A DNA stretch of 64,000 nt. Source: Karstenula rhodostoma CBS 690.94 (lineage: Eukaryota; Ascomycota; Dothideomycetes; Pleosporales; Didymosphaeriaceae). Under the pieces are notes generated by a model. The model was not told where the DNA came from. It saw only the letters and a program-made list of their open reading frames with translations, and searched no databases. Each line of letters starts with the position of its first letter. Within the stretch, counting starts at the first letter, position 1. The stretch is from contig MU001493.1 of assembly GCA_010093485.1 (NCBI GenBank), forward strand, positions 1,848,937 to 1,912,936, written 5' to 3'. Made by a program: the position numbers and the translations under genes. This document shows, piece after piece, positions 1-12,275 of the stretch.

Positions 1-843
1 CCATTGATGTAAGGTAGGATGCGGTTGAACGTGAGATCAGAGGAGATCGGCGTGCTGAGGGAGGACAGGCTGATGGTCAAGATAGGGACCTGATGAGCGT
101 GTATGGGCGGTGGAGGCGGGCGTGTGGGGAACAGCTTGAGGTTGATGGTATTCGAATCATCTACTGTGGTTAGTATCCAACTTTATCATATCCGAACTCC
201 ATGGCAAACCCACCGATTGGAATCATACACTCGGCATAATTATTCAAGTCCTCCAACAGCATCTCACACAGCGCGAAAACCTTGCTTCCGCCCCCCATCC
301 TCCACGTCCTGTCCTCGCTATCGTCTTCCCACACAGCCATCCCATCCTCCTCCCCACTGACGAAACCGCCTTGTTCCTCCAGCCCTCGGAGCAACCGCCC
401 GACCTTCCTCACCACCTCTCCGTACGCAACCCAGTCCGCCAGACTTTCCTCAACAACAATCGACCAGTTGAAGATGAACTCATTCCTGGAGTATCGACCC
501 TCACGGATGCACACGGGGTATCCAATGACGCGGTAGTGGTTGACGCAGAAGGTGAGGAGGTGGTCGCAAAACTGCTGGGTCGGGATGAGGTAGGGCGTCG
601 CAGAGTCGAAGGAGAACAGTGGCGTGCGCAGCGCGGAGAGCGAGGAGGACGACGTTATGCTACCCTCGGGAATCTGGTGGAGAACGCGGGAGCCTGTACG
701 ATGGATGGGTTAGCCGGCTGGCGGGCGTGAGCGCGGAGGAAGGAGCTATGGTGGGGTAGGCGGCTGAGAGCAACGAGTTAATGCGCACCTTTTTCATGGT
801 GGAAGCGCGTGAAGAAGATGGCCTTGATCGCGCGCGTCGGCAT
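1..843 (-). CDS. npr2: NPR2 / NPRL2, SEACIT (GATOR1) subunit, 5' part only
   Basis: The N-terminal ~232 residues of nitrogen permease regulator 2; the rest lies beyond the left edge. Exons on the minus strand are 843-789, 693-214 and 163-1, with introns 788-694 (95 bp) and 213-164 (50 bp, branch site CTAAC). The start at 843 gives MPTRAIKAIFFTRFHHEKG, matching the family opening 'xIKAIFFxxFHxxKG'. Further hallmarks are a YSRNEFIFNW block, FALCEMLLEDLNNYAECMIP just before intron 2, and TINLKLFPTRPPP just after it. In the family, Npr2 with Npr3 and Iml1 acts at the vacuole as GTPase-activating complex for Gtr1/RagA and restrains TORC1 when amino acids are short. The phases of both introns join cleanly (G|GC and G|TA). 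Identity is by recalled family motifs, not by a search. Confidence 0.88.
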
Positions 844-1170
844 TGGCCCTGTAAGTATTGTGGGTCTAAAGTCGGACTGTGTGAGAGCTACATTGTGGTG
901 TTTGGTGAAAGCTGTGAGGGAGCTGGCAGAACTCCATATTGTTGGAGATGGCCTGTGCTCCTGAGCCAGCATGTGAGGAGCTCGCACACTGTGCATGCAC
1001 GTCGCATCTTGTTGGGAATATTTATCTTTTCACTCCTTAGCGTTGAAGCTTTTGTGGCTCTATATACTGTTGAATCGAAATAATAAAAGACTGCACACGT
1101 TAATGAAACGTGTACCGAGAGTCCTCATTCCAGCTGTTGAAGAACCTCTCTCTACACCAACTAGCGAATC
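844..1170. other. Intergenic, NPR2 upstream region
   Basis: About 330 bp between the NPR2 start and the stop of the next minus-strand gene. It should hold the NPR2 promoter and the 3' end of the deaminase transcript. No motif or coding sequence recognised. Confidence 0.5.
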
Positions 1171-3006
1171 TTACTCTTCGGGGTTCGTGTTCTCATCAAC
1201 GCCGTATTCATCTACTATCCACGCGCAGAACCTTTCCCATCTGGTTGCCCACTCTTTCAACCTCTGCGCCCGTATCCCCTTGCCTGTGCTGCCGTCTTTG
1301 ATGGCCTGCACCCATTCCTTCTGCGAGTAGTCTTCAAAACTCGCCCATCGGACGCTGTTCTCTGCTAGGGAACCCAGGCCTTCTAGACCCAAGTTATCCC
1401 AGCCCTGGAGCGCCTGCCAGAAATCATGGCTCATCCCACTAATACGCTGTCCCAGGATCGTAGGATCATCGTTACACAGACTACACGGTACTCCACGGGC
1501 TAGCAAGGCCGGCAGTGGGTGCGACATGATGCTACCGCAGAGACGCAGCACTTCATTAGACACAGGGCAGGACTCGATCAGAATCTTCTTCTCTTTGACC
1601 ATGTCGATGAGGAGCGGGTGCTTGTACAGGGAGAAGCCGTGCCCGATGCGGCGAGTGCCGAGGAGAATGGCATCGAAAAGGTTCTCGTCCACGGAGTCGC
1701 CGTCGCCGAGAGTCTCGCCAGCGTGGAAAAAGAAGGGGATGTCGACGCCGGATTCTGCGCACTTTTTGCGGAAATAGAAGAGCAGCGGTGAAAGGTCGGA
1801 GAGCGGGCGGCCAAGGTCTTCTTGACCGACGAAGTCGTAGCCGGCGATGAGCTCAGGGAACTCGATTTTCATCTCGATACATTGATCCATGCCTGTAGAT
1901 CTTAGTCGAAACCGTGAGGGCATGTCGGCGCCAGCTTACTGTTAACAATTGTGCGGTTGTCGAAGGCACGAACTGTAGTCCATATCATCCGCACGCCCCA
2001 GAAGTCTTTGCCCTCTTCGGATGCCTTGAACTTCTCAACCTCATCTTCGATATGTTCAAGCATGTTGAACCAGTCTGCATCCCACTCCTCTTTGCCGAGG
2101 CTGCGATAAGGCGTGTAAAAGGCAGACCGCAAATCGACGTAGTAGGTTCCGTCTTCCAACAGCTGCTGGCACATGTTGCGGATGAACTTGCGGAAGATGG
2201 GTTCGTAATAGATGATGGATCCCAGGATGGGGAAGCATGACATGAACTTCCGCCACACCTCGTTAGGCCCCTCGTGGTGCTTGAGGTGCTCTTCTGGGGT
2301 GATGGACGTACGCAAGCGAACCCATTCAATGAAGCCTTTCCGTCCGCCATCTGGGAAGTTGTCTGCAGCGGTCGCTATCGGAATCTGCGTGTTTGCGGCA
2401 TAGTCGTCACTCCATATGGAAACGTTGCTCTTTGCGCTGGCTTTGCTGTAGGTAAACGAGAAGCCGGTGTTCAATCGCGCCTGTTCACTAGACAGCGGGG
2501 CGGCGCTGCGCACGCAAACACCGTCGGTAGCAAACGCCTCCTCGAGCACCCAGTCGAGGTCGACCATGGCCTCGAGATGGCAGTGCAGCAGGGCGCCCTT
2601 TGGCATCTTGCGCACAATGTTCCACAGCTTGCTCTTCTCCATACGCTCCTTGGCAAGATTGAACATCATACCGGGGAACACGTCGACGTAGTTGCTGGCG
2701 AGACTGTCTTCATAGTCCTTGGTCCAGAGGGTTTGCTGCTCCTCGAAGCGGATCTGGGAGACGATGGCGCAGGCTTCCTGGGCTGTGGGCGACAGGTTCT
2801 GTCGGAAGTAGTGGTCTGGAGGCTGTCAGACCTGACATTCAATCAATCATTCATGTTGGCTGAGCTGATGGTGACGGACCGCTACGCTGCTTCTTCTCCT
2901 GCTGCACCAGGGCATCGCGGCCGGAGAGGTACTTTTGGACGAAGGGGTCGGTGAGGCTGGGGACGCCCCCGGCCCGCTCCCACGCATTGCCGGTTGCTGA
3001 TGCCAT
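1171..3006 (-). CDS. Adenosine deaminase, ADGF/CECR1-like
   Basis: Spliced protein of 574 aa from exons 3006-2880, 2815-1940 and 1892-1171 (introns 64 and 47 bp). It should deaminate adenosine to inosine (metallo-dependent hydrolase fold). Visible catalytic elements: metal-binding HCHLEAM (His ~120 and ~122), FFFHAGET (~389-395), RIGHGFSLYK with the metal-site His ~419, CPVSNEVL (~444) and CNDDPT (Asp ~476/477). This set and the long N-terminal extension before HCHL mark the adenosine-deaminase growth-factor subfamily, not the short classical ADA. Secreted animal members carry a signal peptide; here the N-terminus (MASATGNAWERAGG) is hydrophilic, so a cytosolic enzyme is likelier. The start at 3006 is the first ATG giving a sensible N-terminus; an in-frame ATG farther upstream would add low-complexity Arg/Pro sequence from the promoter repeat zone. 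Confidence 0.88.
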
Positions 3007-3619
3007 CGTGTCTGTGTCTACGATGTCTGGTGGCGCCTGGACAGCCGGGTAATAATGGGGTGTGTGCAGCCCGGGAGCCGCGGCAAGCCGTGGCCGTGGC
3101 CGTGTACCTCTTAGAGACCTCCAGGCTTCCCGATAAGGCTCCCGCGAAGGGCGTTGCGTTATCGTGGAGCCGCGGGGAAGCGTACTAACGCCGGCGCGCC
3201 GTGTTAGTCCATGTGCTGTGCTGGTGACCACAACCGCAACTCGCCGACCACGGCACCGCATCATCAGCCGCCGTCCCTACGTGCCTGCGTGCCTGCGTGC
3301 CTGCGTGCCTGCGTCCCTACATCCCTACGTCCCTACGTCCCTACGTCCCCTGCTGCCCGCCTGAGGCTGCCCCTGCACGTCCGACGAAGCTAAGCTAACC
3401 TGACCTTCTCTTGCCACAGGCCCGTACTCGTGACGCTGCCTCGCCCACAGCACAAGCAAGTGCCCTGCCGACTTTCACTCCCCCCAACCTTGGACCGGGC
3501 GCCCCTTCACGCACCTACGCACGACTGCAACTACCCGCGCAGCATCTATGGCGCTGCTGTTGGCGCATCATCGGTAGGCACCCAGTTCCACACGCAACCC
3601 GCGGCACGGCGACCCAACC
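3007..3619. promoter_or_regulatory. Divergent promoter between the deaminase and ATG2
   Basis: A 613-bp region between two divergently transcribed starts, so it should carry both promoters. It contains a 72-bp tandem repeat (listed separately) and C-rich, purine-poor sequence before the ATG2 start. No specific factor site is called. Confidence 0.5.
3273..3344. repeat. 8-bp tandem repeat, 9 units, two alternating variants
   Basis: Nine consecutive 8-bp units. The order is one GTCCCTAC, four GTGCCTGC, then four GTCCCTAC-type (one starts with A). It lies in the divergent promoter about 275 bp before the ATG2 start. The block structure shows local unit expansion after the two variants diverged. 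Confidence 0.95.
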
Positions 3620-6600
3620 ATGGTCTTTACCTTCTCGGGCCTGTCTTCTGCCTTTGGGAAGAAACTGCTGCTGTTCGGCCTGCGGCATATCGACATCCTC
3701 GACAAGGACCCCGCCGAGTTCGTCAATGTCGACATCGGCAAGCACACCACCCTCGAGGTCAGGGATGTCGGCCTGCACGTCAAGGTGAGACCATCATGTC
3801 CGCTCTGTCCTTTTCGAAATCTACTGACATGGTGCCCCTAGAAACTCGTGGCCCTTCTCCATCTCAAGCTCCCGCCCGAAATCCACTTAGCCACCGCCCG
3901 AGCATCGCTATTCCGCATTACCTTCGTACTCGAGCTGGGCGTCCCACGCATCACGATAGAAGTAGATGGCATTCGGATCCGCGCCCGTTTGGTAGAGGAG
4001 ACCGACACCGTCTCCAAGTCGCGCGGTACCGAGCGAACACCGCCCCGGGCTAGATCCCCTTCACTGCACCGTCCGTCGTCTCCACCCATAGCCTATCCAG
4101 GTGGTTCTTTCTATGACGATGACGACGACTATATACCAACCGTTGGAGACTTAGCCGACTCATTCCTAAGGGAGGAGCCGGAGGATGAGATCAAAGAGCT
4201 GGAGCTGGAGCTGGAATCTCAGTCGACATACCTTCAGGAGTCGGTCTTGTCCAACGAAGATGACGAGGAGGAGAACGTTGCGGGAATGGGGGCTCCTATC
4301 GCCCTGCCTTACTATCTCCGAAATATCCTCGATACCGCTCTTGATCGGCTGCAGATATTCGTCAAGGACATTGATCTGGAGGTTCAAGACCACATCCCAT
4401 CGTTGTCTCCTGTCGGCGAGGATGAGAGCTCATCCACCTCCCTGAACTTCCACGTGGACCGCGTCACAATCGACTCTGTGACTGCCCAAGAGCCCCGCGT
4501 TAATGTTTCGACACCTAGGCATCCGCAGGATACGTCCAAGTTGGGCAAACGCCGGTTGCGCATCGAGAATATATGTGGACGGTTGATTTCTGATGCGCAC
4601 AACTTCGTCTCGGTCTCACGAACATCAGCGCCATCGTCACCCGTTGATACCCGTTCGGAAATGACTGCGAGCCTGAAGACACAGAGCGAGCCCGCAGCTA
4701 GTGGACTTCGTCCCAATCCTGAAGCCTCGGATCGATTCGAGGAGGCAGACTCGCCACTTTCGGCATCTGCAGAAGCGCAAATGACGGCATCCGTGACGGA
4801 ATTCAATTCTGAGTCTGTGCCTACAGACGAGTCTTCACATGCGCCTGCCTGTGCGCCGGAATCACCACAATCCCCAGACCACCGGCTAAGTCTTTCGATG
4901 CACACGACGGACGAAGATCGCTTCGCCGATGCTGACTCCACTGACGGGTTGGACCGCAGCATCGCGAGTCATCCCAGTAGCCACTCCGACCGACGCGATC
5001 TGGATTCCAGTAGTCGTCTTTACGATAACGATGAAGAGCTTTTGAATTTTTTACAGAACAACGTCCTCGATTCGCAGCTAGGCGCGAGCCAAAGTGAAGA
5101 TGGCTCAGAGTCTCATGCCTTGGATGACATGTGGAATCTGGACGGTTTGGGTTCAAGCCATGAGGAAGCGCAGTCGTTTTACGAAAGCCAATCTTCGTCG
5201 TCCAACCTACCAACAGTGTCTATGCTTGGACAGTCGATAAAGCCGACCGAGGAAAGCGCATTGTTTCGAGAAAATGGTTCGCCATCACAATCGACGGTCT
5301 CAGAGCGACCCGATACCGAGGCTGATTTACATGAGAGCCGGCAATCTGTGAAGGATAAAGTTGCCGACTCAGCTGCAAATCACGATCTGGCCAGTTCTAC
5401 CAGCAGCCAAGGATCCACCCAAGAAGACTTAACAGAATCTAGGACATTTAGTCATGAAGATGCTGCAAGTTTGTATATGAGCGCTATGAGCGCGGCGCCT
5501 GCTCAGCATGGACATGTTCCTGGAGGTTGGGATTCTTCTTCTTCAGCATCTAGCCACGACACGTCGTCGGACACCTCGGCAGAGGTACCCGAGGAGATGA
5601 TCGCAGGCAGCATATTACGTCCTCAGCCAGACGCCGACGATGGGTGCGAAACCCCACGACCAAACAGCCCACAGAGCATACCATCCTCCCCAGAACAGAC
5701 GCGCCACGGACTAGCTGCCACTCCAGACGTCCCGAACGAAAGCCAAGGAGTGCCTCAGAAGTTGTTAGCCAAAGTATTTCTGACCATCGATGAAATCACA
5801 GTCTGGTTCCCGCTAGGGTGGCAAGGGGACGAGACTGCTATTGAGGCTTCTGCGTTAGATTTACGTCCCGAAGGACTCGTCGAAGATTCCATGTTCGAAG
5901 CCATGCCTGGTACATTCTCCCACCATGCCATTCGGGATTTACGTAAAAAGTCTGCTGCTGATCACGCAGCTCGGCGGCGTCCGGAATCTCGAGCGCCTCG
6001 CGTGGAAAAGAAAGCCATGTCTGCAAATATCTCCGTAGAAATTGGTTCTGTCGTTTGCCACCTCGATTTTGCTACAGGCAACATCATGTTCCAAATGGTT
6101 ACCAAGACAATGGCCGCCTTAGCTGGGGACACAACTGACCGGCCCAGGCAGAAGCCACCCAAATCGGAGGAGACACATACACATACCGGGTCTCGCTCTA
6201 GCGTCGAGCTTTCCGTTAAAACCGTTTGCGTCGCTTGGAAGGAACGATTACTAACTGAATCGTTCACAGAAACTAGCAATTCTAGGTCACCACTCGAACA
6301 AGATCCGGTGGATGCTATTGTCAAGATCACCATGGCTTCTATCTACGGAGCAAGCCAGACGACGGCAACGGAAGCTCAGGCTAAGTTGCAAATTGGCAAA
6401 TTCGCATTGTCTTCCTTGGACTACGACATCATAACCTTCCAGAGTTCCCGCTCGAAGGCTCGTAGATCTATCAGCAATACGCCGGACCAGCTGAAGCATG
6501 ATGTTGAGCTCGTTTATGAACAGAAGCAAGATCGCCGTGTTACCCTCATCACCCGTCCGGTGAAAGTCATGTTCGATCTGGAGAAAGTGGACGAAGCTCT

Positions 6601-9600
6601 GGGCTCATTTGGAGGTTTCAGTGGTGTTCTGGAGCTAAGCGCCTCGATAAGCTCTAATAGCCGCGGCAACAGCCCTGTGGTGTCTCCAGCGCCAGCTCGG
6701 ACTCGTGGTGTTCGCTTTGGTGATGCCTCACCACCTCCTCCTGCGATTGCCTCTTCAACAATTCCCAAGATTCAGATACAATTTGGAGACGTTGATATCG
6801 TGCTCAAAGGACAAAGCTGTGCTGTCCAGTTGCAAACTACTTCCGTTAAGCTTGCTGTCCGCGGAAGCAATGTTAGATTGAAAGTCGCGGATGCCCAACT
6901 TACCGGTCCATATACGCAGGCTACCCCGAACGGCGCGCCGCTGGTAGTGAAGTTTCAAGAGACTACAGTCAACTTCCTCTCTTCGCCAGAAGAGATTGAT
7001 CTAGATAAACTGATCTACATGATAACACCGTCAAAGGATCCGTACGAGAACGATGACGATATACTGATCGAGACTCTCATACGGCAACGCAAGAAGGGCT
7101 CTGTTCTTCGGCTTGATGTGAAGTTGGTGGATGTGCTGGTAACTGAGACAGATGGACTACGCGCATTCGAAGCCCTGGGCGCGGAGATGGCAAAGCTGTC
7201 TAGGATTGCGAAGTATCTCCCAGACGACGATCGTCCCGGTATACTCACGCTTGCAAACTTACATCATATCGGTGCTAGGGTAACGGTCAACGAACGCTTA
7301 GGCGATGTTTCAGTCGAGCTGGATGATGCGTCGGTTGCACATGTCGGTCTCCCCGCGCTATTTGCCACTCAGATCGGGTCCATGTCCGCTTGGCGAGAAG
7401 ACGAGATCCTGGTACATGAACTCGTGAAGCTATCAGAATCAGACCGTCTGCCGATGGTCATGATGCGCATCATTGGCGACGAGATGGAGCCTGTGGTTAA
7501 GGCAAAGCTATTCAATCTTTGCGCCGAGTACCATGTCTCCACCGTCTTGGCTGCTCTTGGTCTGTCAGAGGATGGCACTGTCGACGATATTGCTCTTGGC
7601 CTGGCTTCATCAGTCGCCACTATCACAGGTGCTACACCTCCAGCGACCCTGACTAGGCAGACATCTTCATCCAGCTCTCCAGTAACAGCGAGAACGAAGC
7701 CTCTGCATGTTGACGTTCTGTTTCGAAACTGCGCGCTAGGACTAAACCCTCGAAAGATCCTGGCAAAGGGGTTGTTTGTTTTGACCGATGCTCGTTTTCT
7801 AGGCAAAAAAATGAGCCAAACGGACTACTCTATCGAGCTGGAACTGCGTAAAGCGTCATTACAAGCAATTGACGACGTTGCTCGTCTTACGGAAGAGCCG
7901 AAACCTGCGCCATCTCCGAAGGCTGTTGTGAACGATCCTCAGCTTCGCGAGCTGCTTGCCCAAGGCTATGTCACACTGAGCTCAATCGCGGCAGCCAAGG
8001 TAATCGTCATTATTGCGGGAGACGGTGGTGCTCAGCCCCAACAAGTCGATGTGGAATTTCAAAACGAGTTGTTTGTGATAGAGTCCTGTGCGGATTCTAC
8101 ACAAACTCTCATCGCTATTCTCAACGGCCTTCAACCACCAATGCCCCCGTCAACAGCTGAACGCTACCGACCTACGGTGCCATTACAGGAGATGATGCAG
8201 TCCTTTACAATGGACGCACTCGCCACTGATCCTGACGCAATCCCAGTGGGAGAGGATGATGACGATTTTACCGTGGATGAAAACGACGAAGACTTTTCCA
8301 TGGAGAACGCTGATCTGATTCTGGACGATGTCCCAACAAACAGGGAGTTCGTGGGCAGCTTTTATAATTCAGACTCTCTGCCCACCGAGGAAGATATGGG
8401 AGACAGCATGTTGGAGCAAGACGATCTAGGTGCTCTGGCGACACCACACATCACTCGCAAGCTTGGTGAACATGCTATGCTAGAAAGCTTCGAGGAGCGG
8501 TTCGAAGTCGCGTCCGGGCAGGAACAGTTCAACTTTGACGATGATTACTTCAAGGACTCTGACTCTGATTACAAAGGCAAAGCTCGGAAGTGGGATTCAT
8601 CGAACAACAAGTACCATCATGTGAACGCATTCAAGGCCCCGGATGCTCCACTCAAAGTACAGATTCACGACATGAACATCATCTGGAATCTATACGACGG
8701 TTATGACTGGCCAAAGACTAGAGGCGAACTGGCACAAGCAATCGACGATATTGAAGCTCGCGCAGAAGAGCGCCGACGGAAAGCTCAGGAAGATGATGAC
8801 GAAGATCTTGAGTTCATTGAAGAAGGCCAACTTTTCAACTCAGTCTGGATTGGAGTTCCCGTTAAGGAAGCCAAAGGTGCCTTGGCGAAACAAGTTATCC
8901 AAGACATCAATCGTGGTCGCGATGGATCTGACCAGGCTAGCGAGACTGGCAGTTACGCGACGTCAACTGCCACTCGAACCACATCAGCCACAGCGCGACC
9001 GCGCTCCAGCATATCCACGAAACGCCTTCAGAAGCTGGGCCGCGGTAAGCACAAGCGCATCTCGTTTGAGCTCAAGAACGTTTCCGTGGACTTCGTCGTC
9101 TTCGAGCCTGGTTCTGGGGAGACGGTCAATTCGGTCGATGTGCGCATTCAAGACTTGGTCGTTTACGATCGCGTCCCTGGATCGACATGGAACAAGTTCG
9201 CTCTTTGCGATGTGGAGCCGGAGAAGCGCGAGATGAACCGGCCGATGGTCAACATTGCACTTTTGACAGTCAAGCCAGCACCGGACCTCGCTGCCACTGA
9301 ACTGGTCATTGAAGTTAGCATTCTTCCGCTTCGCCTGCATGTCGACCAATTCGCCTTGGAATTCATTCAGCGTTTCTTCGCGTTTAAGGATGAGTCCGCT
9401 GCCAGCAGCTCCGCTCCGTCTGAACAGCCATTCATCCAGCGTTTAGCCGTCAACACTGTGAAGATTAGGCTCGATTACAAGCCGCGCAAAGTCGATTACC
9501 GCAGGCTACGCTCCGGCTCCACCACCGAGCTCATGAACTTCATGACACTGGAAGACACGCCTATCCTGCTCCGCCACGCCATTCTTTACGGCATCAAATC

Positions 9601-10353
9601 GTTCGACGAACTCCACGATACCCTCAATAACGTATGGATGCCCGACGTCCGCGACAACCAACTCGCAAGAGTCCTGTCCGGCGTCGCCTTAGCCCGCCCC
9701 GTCGTAAATGTCGGCTCCGCCGTCGCCGACCTCTTCATCGTCCCAATACGCGAGTACCGCAAAGATGGCCGCGTCGTGCGCGCCGTGCGCAAAGGGATGG
9801 GCGCCTTCGCCCGCAACACCACCTCCGAAGCCGCCCGTCTCGGTGCCAAAGTCGCCATCGGCGCGCAAACCATCCTCGAAACCACAGAGCGCTTCCTCAA
9901 CCCCGAACCTGCGTACCCGGCCCACGGCCGCCCCTCATCCTCTCGCATCCCCTCCGGAGGCTACGACTGGGAAGACCTTGCAGCCTCCGATACCGAAGAG
10001 CCTCGCGCAGTGTCTAACTACGCCGACCAGCCCATCACCGTGCGCGCGGGTTTGCGCTCTGCCGCACGCCACTTCCAGAAGGACTGGGCGCAGGCGCGGG
10101 ACGCGGTGATCGCGATCCCTGGGGAGATCATGGAGGAGGGAACGGGCGCGGGGATGGCGAAGGTGCTGGCGCGGAGAGCGCCGACGGTGGTGTTGCGGCC
10201 GCTGGCGGGCACGACGAAGGCGGTGAGTAGGACGTTGCTTGGGGTGGGGAATGCGTTGGATAAGGGGGCGAGGCGGAAGATTGATGATGCAAGTATTGCC
10301 CTCCATGCTGTGCGGCAAGTGCTAACGTGTGGCAGAAATACAAGACGTACTGA
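3620..10353 (+). CDS. ATG2: Autophagy-related protein 2 (ATG2)
   Basis: Giant lipid-transfer protein of autophagy, ~2209 aa, exons 3620-3784, 3842-10288 and 10336-10353. In the family, Atg2 bridges the ER and the growing phagophore with Atg18 and Atg9 and channels phospholipid. The N-terminal chorein region shows KKLLLFGLRHIDILD, LEVRDVGLHVKKL and ITIEVDGIRIRARLVEE (residues ~1-110), the usual start of the hydrophobic groove. Residues ~120-600 are Ser/Asp/Glu-rich and probably disordered. The conserved ATG_C region (about 1960-2060) contains DNQLARVLSGVALARPVVNV. The first intron is 57 bp. The last intron (10289-10335) uses a GC donor and gives the C-terminus KYKTY; reading through it would add a spurious tail up to 10534. 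Length is typical for filamentous fungi. Confidence 0.95.
10289..10335 (+). other. Non-canonical GC-AG intron (last intron of ATG2)
   Basis: The donor is GCAAGT, the branch-like site is GCTAAC at 10321 and the acceptor is GGCAG. Phase 0 splicing joins ...KIDD to KYKTY-stop. The only nearby GT donor (10293) gives a different frame and an unrelated tail. Confidence 0.75.
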
Positions 10354-12275
10354 GCTCCAGAGATGGACTTGCCGGCGTGGAAAGGATGTCGGTCTTGCAA
10401 AGGCTTGTTGGGCGGTACACGGTGAAGAGCTGGCTGGCGTAAATCACTGCTCTACTCTGTTTTCTTTCAAATTTCTCTCCTCTGTTTTGTATTGTGTTCT
10501 GTCTTTTATCTGCGTACATCACCTCACTTTCTGAGATTGCATAGCGACGGTGCTGAGTGGGGCATTGGGCGTCGTCGCTTTTTCTTCCCTCCTCACTCTG
10601 GGGTGCATGATGGCTTTTATGTTTTGGTTGGTTTGTCTAGGCGGTGCATATTTGGCGTACCTTGCTAGGATTTGTGGACGAGAAGGGGCTATGGTATTAT
10701 GCAGGTTTGCCAATACTGATGTTGCGAATGTGCATGTGCGAGATTTGTGCAATGGAAGTGTTTGATGTGATGTGAATGTGATGTGAGCGGAGCTGGGTGC
10801 GGTGTACTGCGTGCATGTAGGGTGTGGTGTGGTGGAATGGGATAGCATTCAGGGAGCTAAAAGATTGAGGGCCTGTGCTGGATAGGTGAGGTGCTATAAA
10901 AAGGGATAGTTTTGTGGCATGTTAGTGTTGTCTTAGCTCCTTGACCAGGCAAAATCGTAGTGGATCTCTCTTACTTAAAAGCGTGAGATGTTAGGTTCAA
11001 ACATTATGATAGCGACAGGATCGGTTAGGGTAGGAAGTGTACTATTTAAAGAAATCACGAGTAGGAAAAGCATGTCTCACGATCAATAGAATGCTAGTAA
11101 ATGTTTTTTAAATCCTGATCTTCCGTTTCTTATGTGTGAATCCCCGAGGTTACTTGCGTAGCAAGTTTGGTATGCCTCTTTGTTCACATGTCTTTATCCA
11201 GAACCACCTCCGTGAGGCTTTGCGGTCGAACATCAGGCCCAGCACTAAAGTCGTTGGGACAAGAATAACTTGACAGCAAAACCTCCGTCGGCATTCCAGT
11301 GTATACTGGGGGTGTCTTCTACACTGCCACTCCGCCAAGGTTCCGTTTCCACACTTTTTCCTGACCAAAATGTAGAGTAATCTACAATGGCGGTGTGCCT
11401 TAGGGCACGAAGTGCTATCCCTCTTGTCACTAATTGTTCGTACAATGATACACTGCGTGTAGCCGAGGCCGATTGGTCTGATCGTCTATATCGCTGGCCG
11501 GGGATACTGGGTGATCTTTCTCACTTACGTGGCGGACGGGCCGCCTGACCTGGTAACGTGTACCCGGGTCCGGTAGTTTTAGTGTGGGGGCTGTTAATTA
11601 AACAATCCAAACTTCGGAATTAACAATGTGAAAACTGCTTAACCTATTTTTGGCACCTGGTGCTAATGAAGCTCTGTAGCGCTATACCTTCGCTAAAGCG
11701 GACCAAGACTAGAAACTCTGCATTTGGACAGCGGTGTGATTCGTTCGGTCTCACCCGAGGCATCTACACGATAATCACCACTAAATGTTCGACTACAGCG
11801 AACGGCGCCGACCACCCTTGACCTCCATAGGGCTGTGCGCATGTACCTCGAGTTGCGGTGATAAGCGAACCAGTTTTCGGATCTTGAGCACCAATTGATC
11901 ATACTTACTCCGCCCCAAACGCGCCGCGGGAAAGGCTTAGCAGTCCTACTGATTGGAGCCATAAACAGCGAGCCTATCGAGGCACCATATCGTATTCTCT
12001 ATAGTTTGGGGGCGGATTGAGTATCGCCAACGGGCCACGTCTGAGACTACGAGACTAGGCCCCCGTTCGTTCATCCCAATCGGGAACGTTCCATGGCCAA
12101 GCTTCAGTTCGACCCACTCTTCCCGCTACGATGGAACGTAAGGCGCTCCGCAAAAGCAAGGTATTCTACCGAAGCTGGCAATCATGCAAACATGTTTGAA
12201 TATGTATATATATCTTGAGAAGAGTGTGATGTGAGGGTAGTGTGCACGAGTTGCTCAAAACTCGAGTGAAAAAGA
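10354..12275. other. Gene-free stretch after ATG2
   Basis: About 1.9 kb. The first ~500 bp would be ATG2 3' UTR and terminator; the last part is the promoter of the Zn2Cys6 gene, with a TATATATAT run at ~12203. Short open frames have no recognisable content. I see no repeat or RNA gene. Confidence 0.5.

Noticed and set aside
3273..3344. CRISPR-like or telomeric repeat
   Set aside because: Units are contiguous 8-mers without spacers, and not TTAGGG-type.
10354..10534. Continuation of the ATG2 frame to a stop at 10534
   Set aside because: It arises from reading through the GC-AG intron; the tail has no family resemblance, while splicing gives KYKTY and a stop.
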